In this document: positions 1-6,040 of the stretch, piece after piece
How positions within the stretch are numbered: the first letter of the stretch is position 1
How the letters are laid out: each line of letters starts with the position of its first letter
Assembly (NCBI GenBank): GCA_017405115.1
Contig: JAFRBA010000071.1
Span: 1-18,606, forward strand
Source of the DNA: Kiritimatiellia bacterium
GTDB lineage: Bacteria; Verrucomicrobiota; Kiritimatiellia; RFP12; UBA1067
Reading direction: 5' to 3'
DNA: 18,606 nucleotides
Notes under the pieces: generated by a model
Seen by the model: the letters and a program-made list of their open reading frames with translations, nothing else
What the model was told of the DNA's origin: nothing
Databases searched by the model: none
Made by a program: the position numbers and the translations under genes

Positions 1-172
1 GCCGACCTTCGGAAACCTCAACCCGTCCTCAACCGTCCTTCAAACGACTCCGCAACCACCTCACACCCACTCCTCGCATGCCCTCCGCGCTGGTGTCAGT
101 CTGCGGTATCCAATGGAGTTCCATCGGCGGCAAAGCCAACAGCACCTCAACTCAGCAATTCCAGATCAAATA

Positions 173-181
173 TGATATAAT
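173..181 (+). promoter_or_regulatory. Extended -10 promoter of the DUF488 cassette
   Basis: The bases read TGATATAAT, a perfect extended -10 element (TG, one base, TATAAT). No convincing -35 hexamer is visible 17-18 bases upstream, which fits an extended -10 promoter. Transcription would start near 188, leaving a very short leader before the start codon at 203. This promoter suggests that the two genes downstream form their own unit. Confidence 0.6.
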
Positions 182-202
182 ATGCAATCAGAAGGATGTG
201 CA

Positions 203-1087
203 ATGACTTCTATACAGAAAAACTCTATAATTTGCTTGCTGTCGCTTGACCCTGACGGGTTTATGCCTGTTGAGGTGCAGAAGCTTATGTTTTTGTATGT
301 CCAGGAATTTGCAACGAGTCCAGTTTATGAATTCATGCCTTGTTCGTATGGATGCTATTCATCCACACTTCGGAACGACATGAATCGCATGCAAGAGATG
401 CGCTTGATAAAAGAAGTTGATAAGAAGTGGATGTTGACAGAAGCGGGGCAGTTTGAAGTCGTGACAGTTCCTGCAACTATGCGGCGCTTCCGAGAAATGT
501 CAAGACGTTATACGGTGCGGGGTGATGAACTGATAGCGGACGTTTATAGGCGTTATCCATATTATGCAATCAACAGTAAGATCAAAGAAGAACGACTGTG
601 TGGTGACACGGCGGCATTGCGGGCCATCGAAGCTGCTCGCCCTACAAAAAAGATTCCGTTAGCATCGATTGGATATGAAGGACGCTCGTTAGAGAACTAT
701 GGTAATGCATTGATTGCCAATGGTATTTCTGTGCTTTGTGATGTTCGAAAGAATCCTATAAGCAGGAAATATGGATTCTCTCGCTCTACGCTTGAGAAAG
801 CTTGTAAGGATATTGGTATAGAGTATCGGCATTATCCTGAACTGGGGATACCATCCTATGAGCGGCAGAGTCTTTCGTGTCAGGCGGATTACGATGCATT
901 GTTTGGTCGATATGAGAAAAGCGTATTGCAAGATCAGAGTGGTCTGATTGATATCCTGGCAAATCTTGTCGTGCTTGATGTTGGTGTTGCCTTTACTTGT
1001 TTTGAGGCTGATCCCAAACGGTGCCACCGTACTCGCATACTAAATGCGATAAGGCGAAAAACAGGAGTAGCCGTAGAGTTGATCTGA
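203..1087 (+). CDS. Winged-helix-like / DUF488 fusion protein
   Basis: The 294-residue product has two parts. Residues about 8-85 look like a small helical, winged-helix-type domain with the pattern VQKLMFLY, then YGCYSSTL, then a hydrophobic MRLI and a WMLTEAG strand, resembling SocA/Panacea-like or wHTH domains. Residues about 150-294 are a DUF488 domain (COG5483): SIGYEGRSLENY, the DVR motif at 180-182, NPISRKYGFS, and CFEADPKRCHR at 266-276. The biochemical role of DUF488 is not established; its conserved Cys, Glu, Cys and His residues suggest a catalytic or metal-binding site. I prefer ATG 203 over ATG 182 because AGAAGGA at 190-196 lies six bases upstream of it. The gene is A+T-rich compared with most of the window, which hints at transfer. 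It is followed after 16 bases by its partner. The DUF488 call is firm; the N-terminal domain is inferred. Confidence 0.85.
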   Translation: MTSIQKNSIICLLSLDPDGFMPVEVQKLMFLYVQEFATSPVYEFMPCSYGCYSSTLRNDMNRMQEMRLIKEVDKKWMLTEAGQFEVVTVPATMRRFREMSRRYTVRGDELIADVYRRYPYYAINSKIKEERLCGDTAALRAIEAARPTKKIPLASIGYEGRSLENYGNALIANGISVLCDVRKNPISRKYGFSRSTLEKACKDIGIEYRHYPELGIPSYERQSLSCQADYDALFGRYEKSVLQDQSGLIDILANLVVLDVGVAFTCFEADPKRCHRTRILNAIRRKTGVAVELI

Positions 1088-1103
1088 AAGAGAAGGAATG
1101 CGT

Positions 1104-1946
1104 ATGCAGAAACTGCACGAAGAAAAAATTCTGATTCTTGCAAAGACATATCCTTCTCTTTCTGAAAAATATCTTGAGACAGTTTGCACCGCAGGTGTTC
1201 GTGAAGATGGTTCGTGGATTCGCGTCTATCCAATTAAGTTTAGACAGATGGATGAAGTCAAGCGATATCATAAATATCAGTGGATTTCGTGCAAGGTTTA
1301 TAAGCCGGAACTTAAAAATGATCCGCGTCCCGAAAGCTTTCACATTGAGGGAGATATAGCGATTGTAGGTGACGTGCTTCCCACACGGAACTCATGGGGC
1401 GAGCGGAGAGAGGCCGTTATTCGGCGAACAAAAGTTTATACTAACCGGAGGTGTCTGATCGAATCTGCAAAGGATTTCTCGTCATCATTGGCGTTGTTCA
1501 AGCCTTCTAGGCTGGAAGGGCCAACTGTAGAAGATGACGAGCGCGAGTGGGATCCTGTTCGCTTAAAGCGTGCATTGCAAAATGCAAGGCAGATGGATTT
1601 GTTTGAGGAGGCGCGTAGTCAGTTTAACATTGTTAAGAAATTGCCATATAAGTTTCATTATAGAGTTTATGATGATGAAGGTGCTCACTCAAAACACATT
1701 ATCTTGGATTGGGAGCTGGGTAGCTTGTTTTGGGGAGAGATGAAACGTCTTGGTAGCGAGAAGGCTGCGATAGATTCTGTCATTGCCAAATTTTCTGACT
1801 TTTGCAATCTGCAGAAATATGATACTTATCTTTACATGGGAACGAGCAAGGAGTTTCAGCAAAAGAAATCTGCAAACCCTTGGATGATTATAGGCATTGG
1901 CTACTTTCCCAAGATAAAGGCAGAACAATTGTCACTGGGGTTGTGA
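1104..1946 (+). CDS. Uncharacterised partner of the DUF488 protein
   Basis: I do not recognise a named family for this 280-residue soluble protein. It has no signal peptide or membrane segment. The N-terminal part (residues about 5-40) contains ILILAKTYPSLSEKYLETVC followed by GSWIRVYPI, a compact alpha/beta start that looks strongly constrained. The middle (residues about 85-170) is charged. A second conserved-looking block, KLPYKFHYRVYDDEG then IILDWELGSLFW, lies near residues 180-212. The C-terminus includes YLYMGTSKEF and a hydrophobic NPWMIIGIGYF. ATG 1104 is chosen over 1098 because AGAAGGA at 1091-1097 touches 1098 but lies six bases from 1104, the same geometry as in the first gene. 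The 16-base gap and shared low G+C (15 of 60 bases in a sample at 1621-1680) imply co-transcription and common origin with the DUF488 gene. Confidence 0.8.
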   Translation: MQKLHEEKILILAKTYPSLSEKYLETVCTAGVREDGSWIRVYPIKFRQMDEVKRYHKYQWISCKVYKPELKNDPRPESFHIEGDIAIVGDVLPTRNSWGERREAVIRRTKVYTNRRCLIESAKDFSSSLALFKPSRLEGPTVEDDEREWDPVRLKRALQNARQMDLFEEARSQFNIVKKLPYKFHYRVYDDEGAHSKHIILDWELGSLFWGEMKRLGSEKAAIDSVIAKFSDFCNLQKYDTYLYMGTSKEFQQKKSANPWMIIGIGYFPKIKAEQLSLGL

Positions 1947-2017
1947 ATTGACGTTGTGTAGATGGATCCTCTTATGGTACGATAGGAGCGTTTGCATGTC
2001 ACTGCAGTCCAGTAATC

Positions 2018-2033
2018 TGGTCGAATTCGACCA
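2018..2033. repeat. 16-base perfect palindrome
   Basis: TGGTCGAATTCGACCA is its own reverse complement. It lies 72 bases downstream of the DUF488 cassette in otherwise featureless sequence. It could be a binding site for a dimeric protein or a chance palindrome; no promoter is visible beside it. Confidence 0.5.
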
Positions 2034-2183
2034 CTTTGTGATTGGATAGGTTCGGCGCATTCACGAAGCGGACTTCAGGCAAGCAGCCACTATCGCGATC
2101 ACTTCCCAACCATCCGCATTGCATAGAGCAACATCGCGGCATTAAGCGGCGGACTTGATGACACTCTCCTTACCTCCCCAATT

Positions 2184-2306
2184 TTTCGCGGCTGGTTTCG
2201 GGCGGGGCGGAAGAGGCGGGGATGAAGGGCTGGCGCGGATGCGCGACGGATGTCTTCGCAGAGCAAGGCTCAATCGTGGCAAAATGAAGTTCGGTTTGGG
2301 GTCCCT
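2184..2306 (+). repeat. Dispersed repeat family 1, copy A
   Basis: This copy shares with the copies at 3970-4084 and 6285-6415 the ordered blocks GGCTGGTTTCGGG, GGGGCGGAAG, GGCGGGGATGAAGGGCTGGC, a TCTTCGCA-like segment and GGCAAAATGAAGT. It is the most diverged of the three, and its terminal G/C hairpin is decayed to GGGGTCCC. All three copies lie in non-coding DNA in the same orientation. Confidence 0.75.
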
Positions 2307-2373
2307 CGTTGTTTGCCGCATGGCTACCACCGCATTTATATAAATGTGGAGGTTGCGGGTGAGGTGTGGAATG

Positions 2374-2480
2374 TGACAGGATTGACAGGATTGACGGGAT
2401 TGGGAGGCGCTGACGCGCGATACACGAAAAGGTTCAGGGGGTTTAGAAGGTTCAGGAGGTTTAGGTTTAGGGGGTCTAGA
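2374..2480 (+). repeat. Two G-rich 9-base tandem arrays
   Basis: The first array is TGACAGGAT, TGACAGGAT, TGACGGGAT and a decayed TGGGAGG (2374 to about 2407). The second (2430-2480) has units of the form RGGTTYAGR: AGGTTCAGG, GGGTTTAGA, AGGTTCAGG, AGGTTTAGG, a six-base partial unit and GGGTCTAGA. Both have a period of nine, so they stay in frame if translated, but no gene supports translation here. The G runs could allow two-tier quadruplex folding. Confidence 0.75.
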
Positions 2481-2499
2481 AGGGGGGGCAGACGTGGTA

Positions 2500-2560
2500 G
2501 GGCGGGTGCGTCCCGCCCCGCCGTTTGCGCAGGCTGGGACAACGGGCGTATCGCCCGTTG
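2500..2560. repeat. Pair of tight hairpins
   Basis: Hairpin 1 is GGGCGGG (2500-2506), loop TGCGT, CCCGCCC (2512-2518). Hairpin 2 is CAACGGGCG (2540-2548), loop TAT, CGCCCGTTG (2552-2560). Both stems are perfect, and they lie 21 bases apart. Neither is followed by a T run, so they are not classic terminators. They resemble REP-type palindromic units. Confidence 0.65.
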
Positions 2561-2683
2561 CAATGAAACAAGCCCGCCATTTTAGGAAGGTGCGAACTCG
2601 TATCGTCCACCATCGCCGCGGCACTTTCGGCTACTCCACCACTCTTACTCCACCAATGGGACCCTATGACGTTACTAATAAAA

Positions 2684-2733
2684 TGTTCAGAAAATTATTG
2701 AATTAAGGTCTTAAAAGCCGAATTTTCTGAACA
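2684..2733. repeat. 13-base perfect inverted repeat
   Basis: TGTTCAGAAAATT (2684-2696) and AATTTTCTGAACA (2721-2733) are exact reverse complements separated by 24 A+T-rich bases. The local composition differs sharply from the G+C-rich surroundings. No target-site duplication is visible just outside. It could be the ends of a collapsed mobile element, an RNA hairpin or a regulatory site. Confidence 0.7.
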
Positions 2734-2756
2734 CTATTTCGCGGCTCGGTTTAGCC

Positions 2757-2810
2757 GTAGCGTGTAGTGCCGACTGATGCCGGTGCTGCCGGAGAAGCGC
2801 GGGGCGGGAG
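2757..2810 (+). repeat. Dispersed repeat family 2, copy 1
   Basis: About 54 bases beginning GTAGCGTGTAGTGCCG and continuing CTGATGCCGGTGCTGC and GGAGAAGCGC. They recur at 5963-6015 with few changes, and the first part recurs at 6256-6282. All copies are in the same orientation and in non-coding DNA. Confidence 0.75.
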
Positions 2811-2833
2811 GGGTCGCAAGCTCGCGCGTCCGT

Positions 2834-2863
2834 TTGACTTTCGCCGTAGGTTTTTGGTAAGAT
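2834..2863 (+). promoter_or_regulatory. Sigma-70-type promoter of the Rpn-type nuclease gene
   Basis: TTGACT (2834-2839), an 18-base spacer, then TAAGAT (2858-2863) preceded by TG at 2855-2856, so it is also an extended -10. Transcription would start near 2870, giving a leader of about 50 bases. The -35 overlaps the end of a repeat-rich block, so the promoter may have survived or arrived with it. Confidence 0.65.
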
Positions 2864-2919
2864 ACACGATGTCTTCGTTAGGGGTGCTATGCCCTTGAAC
2901 GAGAAAGGGAATGAAGCGA

Positions 2920-3813
2920 ATGACGAAGCGCATGCATAAAGGCAGCCGAAACGCGGTCAAGGTCGTCGCCCACAAGGCGAAGGCCAGGCGTTCTGCATGC
3001 GTGATGAAGCCTGAATATCTCGCGGAGATCGAGAGATTCCGACTCATGGACGATGACTTCATGTCTAAGTGCCTAGAGAACGCGCCGGAATGCATCGAGC
3101 TGATACTGAGGATTATCCTTGGCAAGAAAGATCTGAAGGTCGTCAAGTCCCAGACCGAATATCCGATCAAGAACCTTCAGGGGCGCGGTGTCCGTTTCGA
3201 TGTTTTCGCGCGGGATTCCAAGGGTAGGGAATACGACATCGAGATTCAACGCGCCGACCATGGCGCGGAGCCGAAACGGGCGAGGTATAATTCCGCGCTT
3301 ATGGATGCGAACGCGCTCAAGTCCGGCGAGGATTTCGGCAAGTTGCACGACACGTATGTCATTTTCATCACCGAGAACGACGTGATAGGTGGCGATAAAG
3401 ATGCATATTCGTACAGTCGAAGAGAGGACGGCACGGGAGAATTTCTGGGCGATGGAACGCATATCATCTACGTGAACGGCGCGACGCGAAGCACGTCGGA
3501 TATCGGCAAACTGGTGCATGACTTTCAGTGCCGCGACGTGGCGGAGATGCATTTTGACATTCTTAAAAAGCAAGTTAACCAGTTCAAGAACTCAGAGGAA
3601 GGGAGGCTTGCCATGTGCAAGGCAATGGAAAGAATAAAGGCCGAGGGCATTGTCGAGGGCGAGGCGCGCGGCAAGCGCGAGGGCAAGCACGAGACAATGC
3701 TTGCGACGGCTAAGCGGATGTTGCAGGACGGCATTCTTGCATTGAAGGACATTGCAAGGTACTCTGGCCTCTCGCTCGCGCAAGTCAAGAAGCTCCAGGC
3801 GTCGATGGCGTGA
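2920..3813 (+). CDS. Rpn family PD-(D/E)XK nuclease / putative transposase
   Basis: The 297-residue product matches the Rpn/PD-(D/E)XK nuclease-transposase family. Members act as DNA endonucleases and have been linked to recombination and, more recently, to phage defence. The catalytic block is visible: VRFDVFARDSKGREYDIEIQ, with Asp94, Glu108 and Gln110 as the D...ExQ signature, followed by KRARYNSALMD. The C-terminus (about 235-297) has the usual charged EGEARGKREGKHE linker and a short helical end, IARYSGLSLAQVKKLQ. Family members are usually near 280-330 residues, so this one looks complete. ATG 2920 is preferred over 2911 because AAAGGGA at 2904-2910 abuts 2911 but lies nine bases from 2920. 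The first 30 residues are basic and weakly constrained. It is a single gene with its own promoter and repeats on both sides. Confidence 0.88.
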   Translation: MTKRMHKGSRNAVKVVAHKAKARRSACVMKPEYLAEIERFRLMDDDFMSKCLENAPECIELILRIILGKKDLKVVKSQTEYPIKNLQGRGVRFDVFARDSKGREYDIEIQRADHGAEPKRARYNSALMDANALKSGEDFGKLHDTYVIFITENDVIGGDKDAYSYSRREDGTGEFLGDGTHIIYVNGATRSTSDIGKLVHDFQCRDVAEMHFDILKKQVNQFKNSEEGRLAMCKAMERIKAEGIVEGEARGKREGKHETMLATAKRMLQDGILALKDIARYSGLSLAQVKKLQASMA

Positions 3814-3969
3814 TGGTTGTCGTCAGACCGATGATGTAACGCCATGGCAGGGACGCGTGACCCGCGCGTCCGGAGATCGTCCCGTCCGCAACTGCCGCGT
3901 CACTCTCGTCGCGCCACTACTCCCTACCCCACCAACGGAATCCAGTTCGAGCCCCTCCACTCGCTCATA

Positions 3970-4084
3970 TTCGGGTGGGGCGGAAGCGGCGGGGATGAAG
4001 GGCTGGCGCGAACGCGCGGCGGATATCTTCGCAAAACATGGCAAAATCGCGGCAAAAATGAAGTCCGCCCCGGGGCCTGGCCCC
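3970..4084 (+). repeat. Dispersed repeat family 1, copy B
   Basis: It shares TTCGGGTGGGGCGGAAGCGG, the following GATGAAGGGCTGGCGCG, GCGGATATCTTCGCAAAACA and GCGGCAAAAATGAAG with copy C. It ends in a near-perfect G/C palindrome, GGGGCCTGGCCCC. The position of the ending suggests a defined 3-prime boundary for the unit. Confidence 0.8.
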
Positions 4085-4092
4085 TTGGATTT

Positions 4093-4145
4093 CTTGTGGA
4101 AGTCACACCCCGCCGCCGTCCTTGTGGAAGTCACACCCCGCCGCC
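4093..4145 (+). repeat. Tandem duplication with 28-base period
   Basis: The 25 bases at 4093-4117 are repeated exactly at 4121-4145; the unit starts CTTGTGGAAGTCACACC and ends CCGCCGCC. The duplication begins nine bases after the end of copy B of repeat family 1. Confidence 0.85.
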
Positions 4146-4370
4146 CGCCGCATTTGTCCGGCAGGGGCAGAGTCCACGAGGGAGGCGAGACGCCCCGCCA
4201 GAGGCGGGAAACCGAGCGCATATCCCCCGAGCGATAGCGAGTCGCGAAGCGATGCTCTGGCAGGGGTGCAGTTTGTCGCCAAGCGAGCTTGAGCGAAAAC
4301 ACCGCGCTCGGTTTGGGGCAACTTGCGTTGCCCGCGTCTCGCCCTTGCCGCGCTCCGAGTGGACTCCTTG

Positions 4371-4534
4371 CCGCCAATCTGCCGCGCTCCGTAGAAAGTC
4401 CGTAGGGACATCCGCCGCGCCGCCCGCGCTTCGCGCGTCCGCCGCCCGTGGGGAAATCAGTATGGAGTCCGCGCCGCGTCCCGTCCGCCAATCTGCCGCG
4501 CTCCGTGGAAAGGCCGTGGGGACATCCGCCGCGC
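4371..4534 (+). repeat. 50-base direct repeat pair
   Basis: 4371-4420 and 4485-4534 are near-identical (three differences by eye). Both run from CCGCCAATCTGCCGCGCTCC through a CCGT-containing segment to GACATCCGCCGCGC. The offset is 114 bases. Within each unit the CCGTAGGGA motif resembles the units of the array at 4626-4740, suggesting a common origin. Confidence 0.8.
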
Positions 4535-4625
4535 ACATCCGCCGCGCGGCTGTGCGCGGAATAGGGACTTTCACATGGGGCTTCCTACGCCACTCTCCCG
4601 CCTCTGTCCTCGCACGTGGGAAAAA

Positions 4626-4740
4626 CCGTAGGGATGCCCGTAGAGTGTCCGTAGGGGAAGCCGTGTTATGGCCGTGGTGGAAGCCGTGGAATGTCCGTAT
4701 CATGGCTGCCCGTGTGGGAGGACGTGGGAAGTCCGTATAG
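4626..4740 (+). repeat. CCGT array with alternating 12- and 11-base units
   Basis: Ten consecutive segments begin with CCGT or CGTG: CCGTAGGGATGC (12), CCGTAGAGTGT (11), CCGTAGGGGAAG (12), CCGTGTTATGG (11), CCGTGGTGGAAG (12), CCGTGGAATGT (11), then irregular units of 15, 13, 10 and 8 bases. The first six alternate exactly, giving a 23-base super-period repeated three times. The unit interiors diverge while CCGT stays fixed. Confidence 0.75.
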
Positions 4741-4777
4741 AGCACATCCTAAAATTATACAATTTTTATACATGGCC

Positions 4778-4835
4778 TTGAATTGCGCAATGCATTTTTG
4801 GTATAATGTACCGCGTTCGGACACACATTGTGTGT
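4778..4835 (+). promoter_or_regulatory. Promoter and putative operator of the ImmA-like operon
   Basis: TTGAAT (4778-4783), an 18-base spacer and TATAAT (4802-4807) preceded by TG at 4799-4800. Transcription would start near 4814. Immediately downstream lies ACACACATTGTGTGT (4821-4835), a perfect palindrome with 7-base arms around one T. A palindrome just inside the transcript start is a natural place for a repressor to block transcription, or it may form a small 5-prime hairpin. Confidence 0.65.
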
Positions 4836-4860
4836 TTGTAACACAAAAGGAGACAGAAAA

Positions 4861-5040
4861 ATGGACCACATAGCAGAAATGAACAAGCTCCTCGAAAGAA
4901 AGAAAAGTCGAGGAATGAAAGGCATCCGCTTCTTTATAGAAGCGGAGTCTGGTGCCGCTGATTTCGCGCACGATTTCTGCAAGATGGAAGAGGCTGTCGA
5001 GCAGAAGCGCGTGCAGAGGGTGTTCGAGCCGTGTTCATGA
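4861..5040 (+). CDS. Small 59-residue hypothetical protein
   Basis: The product is a short, charged, soluble protein (MDHIAEMNKLLERKKSRG at the start, then GIRFFIEAESGAADFAHDF, then a KMEEAVEQKRVQRV helix). No family is recognised, and no helix-turn-helix, membrane segment or signal peptide is visible. ATG 4861 is preceded by a strong AAGGAGA at 4847-4853 with a seven-base spacer, so translation is well supported. The frame extends upstream to 4828, but that would discard the ribosome binding site. It is the first gene behind a strong promoter and is followed after 20 bases by the ImmA-like gene. It could be a regulator or partner of that protein. Confidence 0.75.
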   Translation: MDHIAEMNKLLERKKSRGMKGIRFFIEAESGAADFAHDFCKMEEAVEQKRVQRVFEPCS

Positions 5041-5060
5041 GTCTAGTCAGGGATTGATTC

Positions 5061-5834
5061 ATGCAGTGGACATTGTTTGAACTTGCGAGGTTGGCGAGAA
5101 ACCTGGTCGCGGAGGATGATCTTGTTCTCCGCGACTCTGTTATTGAAAAATTGGTCAACAAAGATGAGCTCAAGGACGAGGACTATTGGGCTAGCGGGTT
5201 TTGCTTTGACAAGTCGTTGCTCAAAGTAGTGTCGTTGAAGAAGTCTATCTGGGAGCCGCTTAAGGAACGACGCTCGGAACTCTTCGCAGACGGCAAGGGA
5301 ATCGCTTTCGACACGCCGGATTGCGAGGGCCTGTACCATAAACTGATGTCATATTGCGAAGAGGGTGATTCTCTCGACAAAGACGGGAAAGTCGAGGGAT
5401 CGTACGGACGAATCAGCATACATAACGAAGGTGACAGGCTTTGCGTCCGCAGGTTTCTCGAGGCGAAAGAACTTCTTCATTTCGTCACGGACACGGTTGC
5501 AGAGCGGAATGCCCAGACGGAGTTTCTTTCTAATGTGCTTATGGAGAACTCGCTAGACGGCTCGCGTTTCATAAACGATGTCACGAAGCCGTTGCAGCCA
5601 GAGGCTGTGGGCTTCTATCTCGCGATAGAGGTGATGCTGCCTTGGTGCCTTCGCGAGAATCTGAACAAAATGATAGAGGCCAAGAGTACGAATTTCCAAA
5701 TAGCCAAGGCGTTCATGGTGCCTGAGTTCATAGTCCGACACGTGCGCAACGTTCATTTTGGAACGATAGACTATCTTGGAGTCTCATATCGCATGAACAG
5801 CCTTATTGACAAAGAAGGAAAAGAAGACAACTAG
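5061..5834 (+). CDS. Degenerate ImmA/IrrE-like protein
   Basis: The 257-residue product resembles ImmA/IrrE (COG2856) proteins, which are usually zinc peptidases that cleave repressors. The region VRRFLEAKELLHFVTDTV (129-146) aligns with the family's helix containing HExxH, but the first His is Lys136, leaving Glu137 and His140 (KELLH). Downstream, EAVGFYLAIEVMLPWCLR (181-198) matches the family's EA..FA..LLMP segment, and IAKAFMVPEFIVRHVRN (214-230) matches its terminal recognition-like helix. Without the first zinc ligand it may be inactive as a peptidase or act as a binding protein. A TA or phage-regulatory role is possible. AGGGA at 5049-5053 lies seven bases before ATG 5061. Family assignment is by motif pattern only. 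Confidence 0.7.
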   Translation: MQWTLFELARLARNLVAEDDLVLRDSVIEKLVNKDELKDEDYWASGFCFDKSLLKVVSLKKSIWEPLKERRSELFADGKGIAFDTPDCEGLYHKLMSYCEEGDSLDKDGKVEGSYGRISIHNEGDRLCVRRFLEAKELLHFVTDTVAERNAQTEFLSNVLMENSLDGSRFINDVTKPLQPEAVGFYLAIEVMLPWCLRENLNKMIEAKSTNFQIAKAFMVPEFIVRHVRNVHFGTIDYLGVSYRMNSLIDKEGKEDN

Positions 5835-5908
5835 CGGCAATTCAGGCGGCGATGGCGTAAGCACTACCAAATAACCCCAATGCCGTGCTTAGTCAAGGCG
5901 GCGAGTCC

Positions 5909-5945
5909 AGTGGCGGTATCGAAAGGTATCGCCGCTGATGTTTTT
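5909..5945 (+). terminator. Hairpin with GAAA tetraloop, possible terminator
   Basis: AGTGGCGGTATC (5909-5920), loop GAAA, GGTATCGCCGCT (5925-5936) forms a 12-base-pair stem with three G-U pairs. A TTTTT run follows at 5941-5945 after GATG. The four-base gap before the T run weakens it as an intrinsic terminator, but it is well placed to end the ImmA-like operon. Confidence 0.5.
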
Positions 5946-5962
5946 AGAGGTGGGGGATGGAT

Positions 5963-6015
5963 GTAGCGTGTAGTGCCGCCTGATGCCGGTGCTGCTGGAG
6001 AAGCGCAGGGGGGGC
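5963..6015 (+). repeat. Dispersed repeat family 2, copy 2
   Basis: It begins GTAGCGTGTAGTGCCG as in copy 1, then CTGATGCCGGTGCTGC and GGAGAAGCGC, with scattered single-base changes. Confidence 0.75.
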
Positions 6016-6040
6016 GTGCGCAAAGGCGCGTTTTACAATG

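Larger units (their letters stand above)
1947..2919. other. Non-coding stretch rich in repeats and palindromes
   Basis: No convincing gene is present. The open frames here run on both strands through repeats and lack ribosome binding sites. The stretch holds a 16-base palindrome (2018-2033), copy A of a dispersed repeat (2184-2306), two 9-base tandem arrays (2374-2480), two tight hairpins (2500-2560), a 13-base inverted repeat (2684-2733), a second dispersed repeat (2757-2810) and the promoter of the nuclease gene (2834-2863). Confidence 0.6.
3814..4860. other. About 1 kb of non-coding repeat patchwork
   Basis: Long frames stay open on both strands here because the DNA is G+C-rich and repetitive, not because of genes: none has a ribosome binding site or a recognisable domain. 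The block holds copy B of repeat family 1, a 28-base tandem duplication, a 50-base direct repeat pair, a CCGT-based periodic array and finally an A+T-rich promoter region from about 4741. Confidence 0.65.

Noticed and set aside
1..206. An open frame from the window's left edge to TGA 204-206, overlapping ATG 203 as ATGA, suggestive of an upstream coupled gene
   Set aside because: Other forward frames are also open across most of this Pro/Ser-rich stretch, no domain is recognisable, and a strong extended -10 promoter lies within it at 173-181.
2374..2480. CRISPR-like array
   Set aside because: Units are nine bases without spacers, and no cas genes are nearby.
3823..4745. Long overlapping open frames on both strands (up to about 300 codons)
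   Set aside because: They run through repeats in high-G+C DNA, have no ribosome binding sites or domains, and are open in several frames at once.
5858..5891. TAAGCAC...GTGCTTA inverted repeat as a terminator
   Set aside because: A seven-base stem with a 20-base loop and no T run is weak; the nearby GAAA hairpin is a better candidate.
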